Origin: Bacillus sp. EB600
GTDB lineage: Bacteria > Bacillota > Bacilli > Bacillales > Cytobacillaceae
NCBI RefSeq assembly: GCF_024494385.1
Contig: NZ_JAEVLT010000020.1
Coordinates: forward strand, 23,485 to 87,484
Direction: 5' to 3'
DNA: 64,000 bases
The position numbers and the translations under genes were made by a program. Below are positions 17,247 through 25,329 of the stretch, piece after piece. The notes beneath the pieces were generated by a model. It did not search any database. It was not told the DNA's origin and saw only the letters and a list, made by a program, of their open reading frames with translations. The first letter of the stretch is position 1; each line of letters begins with the position of its first letter.

Positions 17247-18161
17247 ATGATTCGCTATAAGAAATTAGGTTATACTGTGTTAAGTGTAACTGATCTTGAT
17301 AAATCGGTTGATTTTTATGAAAATATTGTTGGTATGGAATTTGTTGAACGGGAAGATAATATAGCATTCCTTCGTTGCAGTGGGGACCACCACAATTTAA
17401 TTCTTGAACAAGGCGAAGAATCAGGTTTGAAAAGAGTTGCTTATGAACTTGAAAAAACAGAGCAATTCCAAGGCGTATTTGATTATTTAACAGAACAAGG
17501 TTTAAATCCTGTTGAATTAAGTGCAAAAGAGTGTCAAAGCTTAGCTCAAGGCAGAACATTACGATTTAAAGACCCATATTTAGGTGTAACGTATGAATTC
17601 TATGTTGAAATTATGGAAATGGGCACACCATTTGTTCCGAAGGATGCAAGAATTACAAGATTACTGCATATCGTTTATGAAACAAATAAATTTGATGAGT
17701 TATACGACTTCTTTACTAATACATTAAACTTCAAAGTTTCCGATATTCAAGGCCGGGAAACTGGGTGGGCTTGGTTAAGAGCGTTCCCTTCTCCATATCA
17801 CCATGACTTTGCCTTGACGAGAGGAAAAGAAAATAAATTGAACCATATTGCTTATCAAGCTGAAAGAGTCGATGATGTCGGTATTCAAGTTAATCGATTA
17901 AAAGATAATAATGTTCCAATTCTTTTTGGACCAGGAAAACACCACCCGTCAGGAAGTATTTTCCTTTATTTTGCTGATCCAGACGGCTTAACTCTTGAGT
18001 ACAGCCAAGGCATGGAAGAATTCCCTGAAGAAAATCCAAGAGAAGCTCGCCGCTTAGAACCAACTATGGCAACTCTTGACGAATGGGGAGGAAGACCACA
18101 ACCTGGATGGGGTAAAATTGGTAAATTAATTACGGAAGATCTCGAAAAAGTTAATAAATAA
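17247..18161 (+). CDS. type I extradiol ring-cleavage dioxygenase (VOC superfamily)
   Basis: This 304-aa Fe(II) enzyme opens a catechol ring next to one hydroxyl. It has two VOC domains; the C-terminal one carries the full metal triad H141 (RLLHIVY), H200 (LNHIAYQ) and E251 (GLTLEYSQ), with spacing close to that of BphC and XylE-class enzymes. Further conserved residues HHDFAL and PDG are present. ATG 17247 has GGGAGG 7 nt upstream; the earlier ATG at 17226 has none. It sits between the ring dioxygenase and an ACMSD-like decarboxylase, so its substrate is probably a carboxylated catechol such as 2,3-dihydroxybenzoate. That is inference. Confidence 0.88.
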   Translation: MIRYKKLGYTVLSVTDLDKSVDFYENIVGMEFVEREDNIAFLRCSGDHHNLILEQGEESGLKRVAYELEKTEQFQGVFDYLTEQGLNPVELSAKECQSLAQGRTLRFKDPYLGVTYEFYVEIMEMGTPFVPKDARITRLLHIVYETNKFDELYDFFTNTLNFKVSDIQGRETGWAWLRAFPSPYHHDFALTRGKENKLNHIAYQAERVDDVGIQVNRLKDNNVPILFGPGKHHPSGSIFLYFADPDGLTLEYSQGMEEFPEENPREARRLEPTMATLDEWGGRPQPGWGKIGKLITEDLEKVNK

Positions 18162-18203
18162 TCCCTGCAAAATAAACAATCATACTTAAAGGAGGCGGGC
18201 ATT

Positions 18204-19241
18204 GTGTCAAAAGAAAAACATTTTCGCGTAGACTTTCATGCGCATATTATTCCAGACAATTTCCCTGATCTAGATGCAAAATATGGTGATAATCGTTTTC
18301 CTACATTAAAGCATACTTGCAGCTGTGGAGCTGAAATCTTTAAGGACGGCAAGTCATTCCGACAAGTCGAGGATAATGCCTGGGATCCAGAAAAGCGGAT
18401 TGCACAAATGGATGAGGAAGGCGTAGATGTTCAAGTCTTATCTCCAATTCCTGTTACGTTTACGTATTGGGCTGATCCAGAAAAATGTTTAGAACTGTCG
18501 AAAGCACAAAATGATTTTATTGCTTCGGTTGTTGCAAAATATCCTGATCGTTTTGTCGGCTTAGGAACTGTGCCATTACAAGATGCTGATTTAGCTATTG
18601 CTGAAATGGAAAGAGCTGTGAAAGAACTAGGGCTGAAAGGGATTGAAATCGGCAGCAATGCAAACGGTAAAACCCTTGATGATCCCAACATTTTAAAATT
18701 CTTAGAGGCAGCTGCTAAAATGGATGTGCCTATTTTTGTTCACCCATGGGCTACTATTGGTGTGGAAAGAATGCCGAAACATAACTTTATGTATTCAATT
18801 GGGATGCCATCAGAGACGGCGCTTGCTGCAGCAAGTTTGATCTTCAGCGGTATTCTTGATAAATACCCGAATTTTAAAATCTGTTTCTCCCATGGCGGGG
18901 GTTCACTTCCATATTTATTACCAAGGATCGATCAAGCTTGGGAAGTATGGCCTCATATACGTACAACGGAAAATCCACCAAGTCATTATGCTAAGAAACT
19001 CTATTATGATACACTTGTTTACGATCCTCGTAATCTCCAATATATGCTTGAAAAATTTGGCGCTGAACACATTATTACTGGTTCAGACTATCCATTCTTG
19101 CTTCGTGAAGTTCCAGCTGGAAGAGTAGTTGAACAGTTGGAAAACCTTTCTGAAGAAGAAGTTAAACAAATGCTTGGAGAAAATGCGATCGAGTTTCTTG
19201 GGTTAACAAAATCAAGTTTTATAAAAGAAACTATTAAGTAA
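18204..19241 (+). CDS. amidohydrolase-family decarboxylase, ACMSD-like
   Basis: This 345-aa metal-dependent TIM-barrel decarboxylase resembles 2-amino-3-carboxymuconate-6-semialdehyde decarboxylase. Zinc ligands match ACMSD: H12 and H14 (FHAH), H180 (VHPW) and D295 (GSDYPF). The catalytic H230 (FSHGGGS) and substrate arginine R53 are also present. The substrate-contacting Trp after HPW appears replaced, which may mean a hydroxy rather than amino substrate. It probably removes CO2 from the product of the preceding extradiol enzyme. Start GTG at 18204 follows GGAGGCGGG. Last gene of the operon, ending at a strong terminator. Confidence 0.88.
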   Translation: MSKEKHFRVDFHAHIIPDNFPDLDAKYGDNRFPTLKHTCSCGAEIFKDGKSFRQVEDNAWDPEKRIAQMDEEGVDVQVLSPIPVTFTYWADPEKCLELSKAQNDFIASVVAKYPDRFVGLGTVPLQDADLAIAEMERAVKELGLKGIEIGSNANGKTLDDPNILKFLEAAAKMDVPIFVHPWATIGVERMPKHNFMYSIGMPSETALAAASLIFSGILDKYPNFKICFSHGGGSLPYLLPRIDQAWEVWPHIRTTENPPSHYAKKLYYDTLVYDPRNLQYMLEKFGAEHIITGSDYPFLLREVPAGRVVEQLENLSEEEVKQMLGENAIEFLGLTKSSFIKETIK

Positions 19242-19260
19242 AAAGTGTGATATGTAAAAA

Positions 19261-19310
19261 AGAACCTTCCTTTTGACTCTTCATGAGTAAAAGGAAGGTT
19301 CTTTTTTTTG
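19261..19310 (+). terminator. strong intrinsic terminator of the dioxygenase operon
   Basis: A 14-bp perfect stem (AGAACCTTCCTTTT / AAAAGGAAGGTTCT) is extended by ACTC/GAGT and followed by eight T. Confidence 0.95.
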
Positions 19311-19372
19311 TTACTATTTGTATTTAAAAAAGTAGAAATAGTGAAGGTAGTAAGTGTAATTAATTTACATAT

Positions 19373-20266
19373 TCAAATCGATTTTAAATTCTTTAATGTA
19401 GTTTCAAAGTAATGTATAAATAGAAGAAGTTTTTCTAATTTTGGAGCTTCTTTTTTATAAACTCCTGCAACATTATATGTGATGTCGTCAAAATCAGCAA
19501 AGGGGATCATACATAGATCCTTATCCGGTTTAGACGTGTCATTGGCTAGAATTAGTTCTGGAACAACACTGAAACCCCAGTTATTTTTAATCATAGATAG
19601 TACCATTTCAAATCCGCCAACTTCAATGCGTTTTAGATTTTTTACTCCCACTAATTTTTCATCGATTTTTCTCCATAAAGCTGATTCACGTCGATAACAA
19701 ATCATCGTTTGATTAATTAAATCCTCTTTTGTAACTTCAACTTTTCCTGCCAATGGATGTTCTTTTCCAACAATAAAAGTAAGATTTTCATGATAAATAT
19801 ATTTAGTTTCTAGATTAGTGAACGGGATAACGTCTCTAACTAGTCCTATATCAATTACTCCTTTTTCGACCATTTTAGAAACCTCAACAGAATCCTCTGC
19901 TTCTACTAAATCAAATGAGAGCTCATCATTTTCTCGTAGTAATGATAAAACATGTAAGACAATCGAAACAGAGATAGCAGGGGATAATCCTATTGTTAAG
20001 GTTGGAGCTTTAAAAAGATCAATCGTTTGTTTTGCTTCGTTTATATAACTAAGTATTTTCCGTGCAAATGGAAGTAAGGCTTTTCCTTCCTCTGTTAGGA
20101 GGATTTTTTTTCCTTCCCGATAAAATAATTTACAACCTAATTCTATTTCTAACTTTTGAATTCGTGCCGTGACAGCAGGTTGTGTTAAATTCAAATACTC
20201 TGCAGTGCGCGAATAATTATTAAGTTCAAAAACGGTTATGAAAGTTACTAGTTGTTCATCATCCAC
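19373..20266 (-). CDS. LysR family transcriptional regulator
   Basis: This 297-aa regulator has an N-terminal winged helix (TFITVFELNNYSRTAEYLNLTQPAVTARIQKLE, residues about 8-40) and a periplasmic-binding-like effector domain (about 90-290). It faces the dioxygenase operon tail to tail, 130 bp away. Its upstream side faces the kinase genes, which run the same way, so it has no divergent target beside it. It may respond to an aromatic acid and control the island, but no direct evidence is visible. The ATG lies 11 nt after GGAGGGGG. A dyad upstream may be its own site. Confidence 0.88.
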   Translation of the reverse strand: MDDEQLVTFITVFELNNYSRTAEYLNLTQPAVTARIQKLEIELGCKLFYREGKKILLTEEGKALLPFARKILSYINEAKQTIDLFKAPTLTIGLSPAISVSIVLHVLSLLRENDELSFDLVEAEDSVEVSKMVEKGVIDIGLVRDVIPFTNLETKYIYHENLTFIVGKEHPLAGKVEVTKEDLINQTMICYRRESALWRKIDEKLVGVKNLKRIEVGGFEMVLSMIKNNWGFSVVPELILANDTSKPDKDLCMIPFADFDDITYNVAGVYKKEAPKLEKLLLFIHYFETTLKNLKSI

Positions 20267-20300
20267 TATTACACCCCCTCCGCTTATTTTTTGTTTATTT

Positions 20301-20319
20301 TATAGTGATTTTTACTATA
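20301..20319. promoter_or_regulatory. LysR-type dyad upstream of the lysR gene
   Basis: TATAGTGATTTTTACTATA is a perfect 6-bp inverted repeat with a 7-bp spacer, 35 bp before the LysR start. It contains the T-N11-A pattern expected of LysR sites, so autoregulation is plausible. Confidence 0.5.
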
Positions 20320-20466
20320 TCTATATAATCAAAAGAACCTTAATTTTTATAATATAATACCATAAAATAAGGATTTTGTAAGTGTTTCCATTTGAATTAT
20401 ATAATAATTATGGTGGCTACTTCCGATGATGGGATTAAAACATAAATGGGTTTCTAAGTGGGAACT

Positions 20467-20507
20467 CAAAAAAACTCGCCCATTAATGTGAGAAGGCGAG
20501 CTTTTTG
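20467..20507 (-). terminator. intrinsic terminator of the rsbT/kinase operon
   Basis: CTCGCC (20475-20480) pairs with GGCGAG (20495-20500); outer A/T bases extend the stem and a run of T follows on the minus strand. Confidence 0.8.
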
Positions 20508-20532
20508 AACCTATTTACGTTTGATGTATTTC

Positions 20533-22422
20533 CTATTTCTCCTTAAGATAGGGCTGAATATCTTGTAATGCCTGTTGAAGGTCAGACCGTGTTTTTAATT
20601 CACTATCGATTTCAATTCCCAGTTCAATCATTGTGTCAGCAATCTCCGGACTAATTCCTGTTAGAATTGTCGAGCAGCCTAATAATTTAATCCCTTTAAC
20701 AATTTTAAATAAATGGTTAACAACTGCTGTATCAACGAAAGGTACGCCTGAAATATCAATAATTAATTGTTGTGCCTTCAGTTCTTTAACGCGTTGAAGT
20801 GTTTTTTCACGGATTTTTTTGGCGCGATACGTATCAACATTCCCGACAACTGGAAGGATACAAACCCTTTCGGCAATTGGAATGATCGGAACGGATAGTT
20901 CATCTACCGTTTCACGATGACTTTTTAACAATTCCTCTTTGTAGTTAGCAAAATAAGCAGTGTAGGAATCAATATAAAAATCAATGATATCGTTGACAGT
21001 ACGCTCTAAAGTAAAGAACTCCTCCACCGAGAGAGTGTTGTTAGATTCAATATAAAACGCTTTTATGGCATTCCAAATGATCCCTCTTGATGATTGGAAC
21101 AGCTCCCATGCCAAATGGATAGGAAACTCTGTTTTAGCACTCCTCACACCACGTTCCCGGGCAAAATCCATGATATCTTCCATTTTTAGTTGACTAATGT
21201 TATCTGCAACAAGCTTCATTATTGGATTACCGACTGTTTTAAAGCTATCCATCTCACCGTTTTCTTTCAATAGAGAAGTAATGTAGCTTTTATTTTTATT
21301 CAAATATTCAATCCATTCTTCAGTGTAAAAATGGATATTATTTGTCAAGAAATTTTCCAGTTCAACTTTTGAATCAACTGCTTGGATCATTGAATGACCT
21401 CCTATAAATTGGTTGGAATGTGCTTTGGGGAATGATAGAAAAAAGGTAGTTCCTTGTCCTTCCTCACTTGTGACACGTATTTTGCCGTCGTTTGTCTGGA
21501 TTGCGTTAAAGACTTGTGCTAAACCCATTCCTTTACCGTCCTGTTTCAATGTAAAGAATGGTGTGCCTAGCAAACGCAGCTTGTCTTTTGGTATACCAAT
21601 GCCGGAATCAGAGATATTGATGCGAATTTCCTGTAAATCCTCAAACTGTTCAATCATTAAGGTTCCACCTGGAGACATCGCTTCGATTGCATTTTTAATT
21701 AAATTAAATAGTGCTTTCTTTATTTGATCCCTTCTGCCTAAAATGACCGGATTTTCGCTCATAAATTTTTTAATTACATTTATATCATAGAGTTGGTTTT
21801 GAAATAAGAGCAAAATGGATTCAACTTCCGAACACAAGTTAAAGGTTGTTTGTTTTTCCTGCACAAATTCAGGTTTTGAGACACTCATTAAATCATTTAA
21901 AATATGAATAGCACGGTCTAGTTCACTTTGGGCAATTTGCGTATATTCTTGTTTATACGTTTGCTCAAGCAATTGGAGAAATCCTTTTACGGCGGTCAAT
22001 GGATTTCGAACCTCGTGCGCTATGCCGGCAGCCATTTCACCAATTGAGGATAATAGGTGATTATTCCAATTATTGTGATCATGCGAGCTTTGTAAATAGG
22101 CGATATTGAACATATATAAATGTACTTTATCTAGTTTTTGGTCCTTGAATGTTCGATGAAATAGGAAAAAGTATGGTTGTGAGTCAATGGTTACAATAAA
22201 GTCATTAGATCTCCCCATAAAGCATTCATGGAGTTTTGTCTTAATTTCATTATTTTTAATACGATGAAAAAGATAGTTTGTATCATTTTCTTCAGAAAGT
22301 AACAGCTTTTTCCCTTCACTATTAACCTTTTGAATCGAACCATCAGGATTTACTTCAATCAAACCGTAAGAGATACTCTGAGTGGTAGGTAAATTAACCA
22401 AAGCGACTAGCCTGCCCTTCAT
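20533..22422 (-). CDS. soluble histidine kinase fused to an RsbR-type STAS protein
   Basis: This 629-aa protein joins two complete units. Residues 1-130 look PAS-like; 140-200 is a HisKA domain with HEVRNPLTAVKGF; 230-335 is an HATPase domain with NLIKNAIEA, DSGIGI and GKGMGLAQV. Residue 345 is a Met preceded by a perfect ribosome site. From 345 on it reads as an RsbR paralogue: a helical N-domain (about 360-500), then a STAS domain (about 525-625) with DISGVPFVDT, where T565 matches the phosphorylated position of SpoIIAA/RsbR proteins, and GISPEIADT. No membrane segment or receiver domain is seen. It overlaps the upstream RsbT-like gene by 29 bp. The signal and target are unknown. Confidence 0.85.
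   Translation of the reverse strand: MKGRLVALVNLPTTQSISYGLIEVNPDGSIQKVNSEGKKLLLSEENDTNYLFHRIKNNEIKTKLHECFMGRSNDFIVTIDSQPYFFLFHRTFKDQKLDKVHLYMFNIAYLQSSHDHNNWNNHLLSSIGEMAAGIAHEVRNPLTAVKGFLQLLEQTYKQEYTQIAQSELDRAIHILNDLMSVSKPEFVQEKQTTFNLCSEVESILLLFQNQLYDINVIKKFMSENPVILGRRDQIKKALFNLIKNAIEAMSPGGTLMIEQFEDLQEIRINISDSGIGIPKDKLRLLGTPFFTLKQDGKGMGLAQVFNAIQTNDGKIRVTSEEGQGTTFFLSFPKAHSNQFIGGHSMIQAVDSKVELENFLTNNIHFYTEEWIEYLNKNKSYITSLLKENGEMDSFKTVGNPIMKLVADNISQLKMEDIMDFARERGVRSAKTEFPIHLAWELFQSSRGIIWNAIKAFYIESNNTLSVEEFFTLERTVNDIIDFYIDSYTAYFANYKEELLKSHRETVDELSVPIIPIAERVCILPVVGNVDTYRAKKIREKTLQRVKELKAQQLIIDISGVPFVDTAVVNHLFKIVKGIKLLGCSTILTGISPEIADTMIELGIEIDSELKTRSDLQQALQDIQPYLKEK
21388..21403 (-). promoter_or_regulatory. 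internal ribosome binding site and start inside the kinase-STAS gene
   Basis: Minus-strand AGGAGG is followed 7 nt later by an in-frame ATG at 21390. Initiation here would yield a free 285-aa RsbR-like protein (20533-21390) of normal RsbR length. The site falls exactly at the domain junction, in codons for IGGHSM. Confidence 0.65.
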
Positions 22423-22801
22423 TTAACCATTTAACTGCCCTGATCCTTGTACCAAGATCGGCCGTGCTCGTAATTTCAAACTCATCCATTAAGCGTTTTA
22501 CTCCTGATAATCCCAAGCCTAAACCAGTTTTTGAACGAATTCTATTATTTAAAATTTGATCAAGGTTCAAGATGCCGGGGCCTTGGTCAATTGCGGTTAT
22601 TTCTATTCCATAGGATGGAATAGGTTTTATAAAAAGCTCCCCTTTTTTCGCGTAAAAGACAATGTTACGAGTTAATTCCATTATGGATACAACTAATTTT
22701 GTTTGCTGACTTTTATTTAAGCCGAAATCATCAGCAACTCTTTTCCCGAGCGTACTTGCCATGTATACATCATCTTCCCGTTCAATAACAATCCTGTACA
22801 C
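22394..22801 (-). CDS. RsbT-like serine/threonine switch kinase
   Basis: This protein of about 135 aa is a GHKL-fold kinase of the RsbT/RsbW class. It shows the N-box ELTRNIVFYA, the G1 box DQGPGI and the G2 region GLGLGLSGVKRLMDEF, close to RsbT. RsbT phosphorylates STAS proteins RsbS and RsbR in the stressosome and then activates RsbU. Its 3' end overlaps the kinase-STAS gene, which suggests coupling and a direct partnership. GTG 22801 is about 12 nt after AAAAGGA; a TTG at 22813 abuts that site and is less likely. No rsbS, rsbU or sigma factor gene is present nearby. Confidence 0.85.
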   Translation of the reverse strand: MYRIVIEREDDVYMASTLGKRVADDFGLNKSQQTKLVVSIMELTRNIVFYAKKGELFIKPIPSYGIEITAIDQGPGILNLDQILNNRIRSKTGLGLGLSGVKRLMDEFEITSTADLGTRIRAVKWLNEGQASRFG

Positions 22802-22813
22802 AGTAGTATCCAA

Positions 22814-23152
22814 TCCTTTTCTACTAAAAAAATGTTTATTATATTTAATTCTAGCATAATTTTATACGAATTTGCTCATTATTTTTGAAAATGGCAAAAA
22901 TTCGTTTATTTGTTTCTTTATATGTGACATTTTTTCTATCTAGGTATAAAATCATAAACTGTTGATTACTTTGGATGTGGTTAATTACTGAAAAGCACAA
23001 GCGTCCAGCGACGTTCTAGTGCTGAACGTGCTTTTCTAACTATGCCTCAATAAGGTGCCACTTTTGTGCTTCATTCAAAATTTCACTAAAGACAAAACTT
23101 ATGTTTGATTTTAAACCTGATTAATGAACATCCTGCCCGGAACTGGAAATGA
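22814..23152. repeat. intergenic gap holding a short hairpin copy of the dispersed repeat
   Basis: Within this gap, 22990-23037 reads AAAAGCAC ... GTGCTTTT around a GC-richer core containing GCGTCCAGCGACG, words shared with the dispersed family. The rest is AT-rich and includes the promoter region of the RsbT-like gene, for which I assign no sigma factor. No gene is seen. Confidence 0.5.
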
Positions 23153-23185
23153 ATAAAAAAAATAGCCCCTAAAAGGAGGAGCTGG
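23153..23185 (-). terminator. terminator of the DUF2533 gene
   Basis: On the minus strand AGCTCCTCCT pairs with a bulge to AGGGGCT and is followed by ATTTTTTTT, starting about 12 bp after the stop codon. Confidence 0.6.
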
Positions 23186-23194
23186 AAATTTCTC

Positions 23195-23452
23195 TTATTG
23201 AAGTTTTCTAACGTATTCTCTAACCATTTCGGATGTTACACTTTTCCGGGAAGGCACAATCCCTTGCTTAGCCAATTCATTGATCGTGTTTGTTACTGCG
23301 TTTATTTTATCAATTGAAAAAGCTTTCCCTTGCTTACATAATTCAACAGCCTCTTCAATATATAACTCCCTTTTTCGATCGAGAGTTAAAAAATCAGTTA
23401 TTCTTTTGTTTTGTTTATTAACATGGGTTGTAATGTCTTTATGTACACTCAT
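23195..23452 (-). CDS. DUF2533 family small protein (YpbS-like)
   Basis: This 85-aa charged, helical protein begins MSVHKDITTHVNKQNKRI and contains FSIDKINAVTNTINELAKQG followed by VTSEMVREYV. I recognise the DUF2533/YpbS family of Bacillus; the function is unknown. The ATG at 23452 has AGGAG 7 nt upstream; nine further codons to 23479 lack a site and are excluded. It is monocistronic with a terminator. Confidence 0.75.
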   Translation of the reverse strand: MSVHKDITTHVNKQNKRITDFLTLDRKRELYIEEAVELCKQGKAFSIDKINAVTNTINELAKQGIVPSRKSVTSEMVREYVRKLQ

Positions 23453-23641
23453 ATTTTCACTCCTATGCATATATATCAATGAAACAAGATGTCGTATTTA
23501 ATCATACCAATTTTCAGCTAAATTTAATATAAAGATAAAGACTTTTTAGTTTTCTCTAGCTTTTAAATGAATTATAATAAATTTATACGAAGTTCATGAA
23601 ATTGTCAAAAATTCATTTTGAAGGCTGGAGGAGAGGTTAAC

Positions 23642-23872
23642 ATGCTGAGAATTGGTATATCGAGTGTAGTTAGTTTTATTCTTTTTTATATAGAATCCCT
23701 CATTGTTATGCAATTAAAGGGCGCGTCAACGATTGAAATAGGCGGGATGGCTCCTTTTATTAATATTTGGGCAATGAATTTCTTTTTCGTGTTTGCCATT
23801 CTCACACAGGTCGGAAATTGGTTTCAAACTAGAGGATTATTCGAACAAACAGATGAGCATAATATTTATTGA
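23642..23872 (+). CDS. small two-helix membrane protein, unrecognised
   Basis: This 76-aa protein has two hydrophobic segments (about residues 4-30 and 46-66) and a short polar end. ATG 23642 follows GGAGGAGAGG; the upstream ATG at 23618 is rejected for lack of a site. A terminator follows. I do not recognise the family. It is just upstream of the arginine operon but separately terminated, so a link to it is not implied. Confidence 0.65.
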   Translation: MLRIGISSVVSFILFYIESLIVMQLKGASTIEIGGMAPFINIWAMNFFFVFAILTQVGNWFQTRGLFEQTDEHNIY

Positions 23873-23898
23873 AAAATCACCTTTTTGGATCCGAAAAT

Positions 23899-23933
23899 CT
23901 CCCGGAGTGTACCTAACTCCAGGGGGTTTTTTT
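23899..23933 (+). terminator. intrinsic terminator before the arginine operon
   Basis: CTCCCGGAGT pairs imperfectly with ACTCCAGGGG and is followed by seven T, 26 bp after the small membrane gene. The remaining 240 bp to argC hold its promoter and otherwise nothing recognisable. Confidence 0.75.
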
Positions 23934-24176
23934 GTATTATTTTTACTCCTTTAATTGATTGCCGATTTGTTTATGATTGGTCCATGCTTTTTCTGAATAG
24001 CTGTGTTAAACTTGTATGTTGATTTCCGCTCCAATCAACATAGTTACAAAGTCAATAATAACTTTTAACACAGACTTCTGAATAAATGTTTCTAAGTTAA
24101 GATAATTTTTGAAAATGGTTACAAGCAGGCGGTTTAATCATTTTACACATTTATTGAAAATTAGGTATTAAAAACA

Positions 24177-24205
24177 TTGTATAATTATCGATAAATTAGT
24201 ATAAT
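24177..24205 (+). promoter_or_regulatory. sigma-A type promoter of the arginine operon
   Basis: TTGTAT (24177-24182) and TATAAT (24200-24205) are separated by 17 bp, 35 bp before the argC start. The surrounding AT-rich partly palindromic sequence, and TGAATAAA near 24073, could be ArgR/AhrC (ARG box) sites, but I cannot fix their limits. Confidence 0.65.
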
Positions 24206-24239
24206 AATACATCAAGAGGGCTACAGGGAGATGAAAAAA

Positions 24240-25277
24240 ATGAAAGCAGCTATTATTGGCGGCACAGGATACGGGTCAGCTGAACTGATTCGTTTGATAC
24301 AAAAACATCCAATTCTTGAAGTTGGAACCATTATTTCTAACTCACGGGCAGGTACCCGGTTTAGTGACGTTTATCCTCATCTTACAAATATAAATGAACA
24401 ACCAATGGAATTATTTGATGCAAATAAAATAAGTGAAAATAATGAAATTGTTTTTCTTGCTACGCCTTCAGGAGTAAGCAGTGAACTTATTCCTCCATTA
24501 TTTGAAACAGGCTTAACATGTATAGATCTTTCCGGTGACCTACGGATCCGCTCGGCAAGTGAATATGAAAAATGGTATAAAAAGTCACCTGCTGAAGAGA
24601 AATATTTAAATCTGGCAGTTTATGGGTTAAGTGAAATTTACGAGGAAAACATAAAAAAAGCTTCACTAATTGCCAATCCTGGTTGTTATCCTACAGCAAC
24701 ATTACTCGGACTTTTACCTGTTGTGAAAATGAATATAGCAGATTACAAGTCTATTATTATTGATGCAAAGTCAGGTGTATCTGGTGCAGGACGGGGGCTT
24801 TCCATTACATCCCATTATGCTGAAATAAATGAAAATATCAGAGCTTATAAGTTAGGTGGCCATCAACATATTCCTGAAATCGAACAAGTTCTTCAAGATG
24901 AAAGTGGAAGACCGGTTACAGTATCCTTTACGACACATCTTGTTCCGATGACAAGAGGGATTATGTGCACAATGTACGTGAACTTAAATGAAGTGATTTC
25001 AACGGCTGAAATCATCGAAAAGTACAAGCGATTTTATCAAAATAATCCATTTGTTCGAATCAGGCCTGAGGGTAACCAGCCTTCAACAAAAGAGGTACTT
25101 GGCAGCAATTATTGTGATATTGGTTTGTATGTTGATAAAAGAACAGGACGACTCACAATTGTTTCAGTAATAGATAACCTAGTAAAGGGTGCTGCCGGTC
25201 AGGCGATTCAAAATGCAAATATACTTAATGGCTGGGAAGTTCAAACGGGATTAAAAGATATTCCTGTTTATCCATAA
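24240..25277 (+). CDS. argC: N-acetyl-gamma-glutamyl-phosphate reductase
   Basis: This enzyme catalyses the third step of arginine synthesis, NADPH-dependent reduction of N-acetylglutamyl phosphate to the semialdehyde. At 345 aa it equals the B. subtilis protein in length. The N-terminal Rossmann motif is GGTGYGSAEL, the catalytic Cys is in NPGCYPTA, and GHQHIPEIEQ and HLVPMTRGI are conserved. The ATG at 24240 is chosen because GGGAG lies 9 nt upstream; the ATG at 24231 directly abuts it. First gene of the operon. Confidence 0.96.
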   Translation: MKAAIIGGTGYGSAELIRLIQKHPILEVGTIISNSRAGTRFSDVYPHLTNINEQPMELFDANKISENNEIVFLATPSGVSSELIPPLFETGLTCIDLSGDLRIRSASEYEKWYKKSPAEEKYLNLAVYGLSEIYEENIKKASLIANPGCYPTATLLGLLPVVKMNIADYKSIIIDAKSGVSGAGRGLSITSHYAEINENIRAYKLGGHQHIPEIEQVLQDESGRPVTVSFTTHLVPMTRGIMCTMYVNLNEVISTAEIIEKYKRFYQNNPFVRIRPEGNQPSTKEVLGSNYCDIGLYVDKRTGRLTIVSVIDNLVKGAAGQAIQNANILNGWEVQTGLKDIPVYP

Positions 25278-25329
25278 GCTGTGTAAGAAGATAAGTACTC
25301 TGCCATGAATTTTAAAGGGGTTGTATAAT

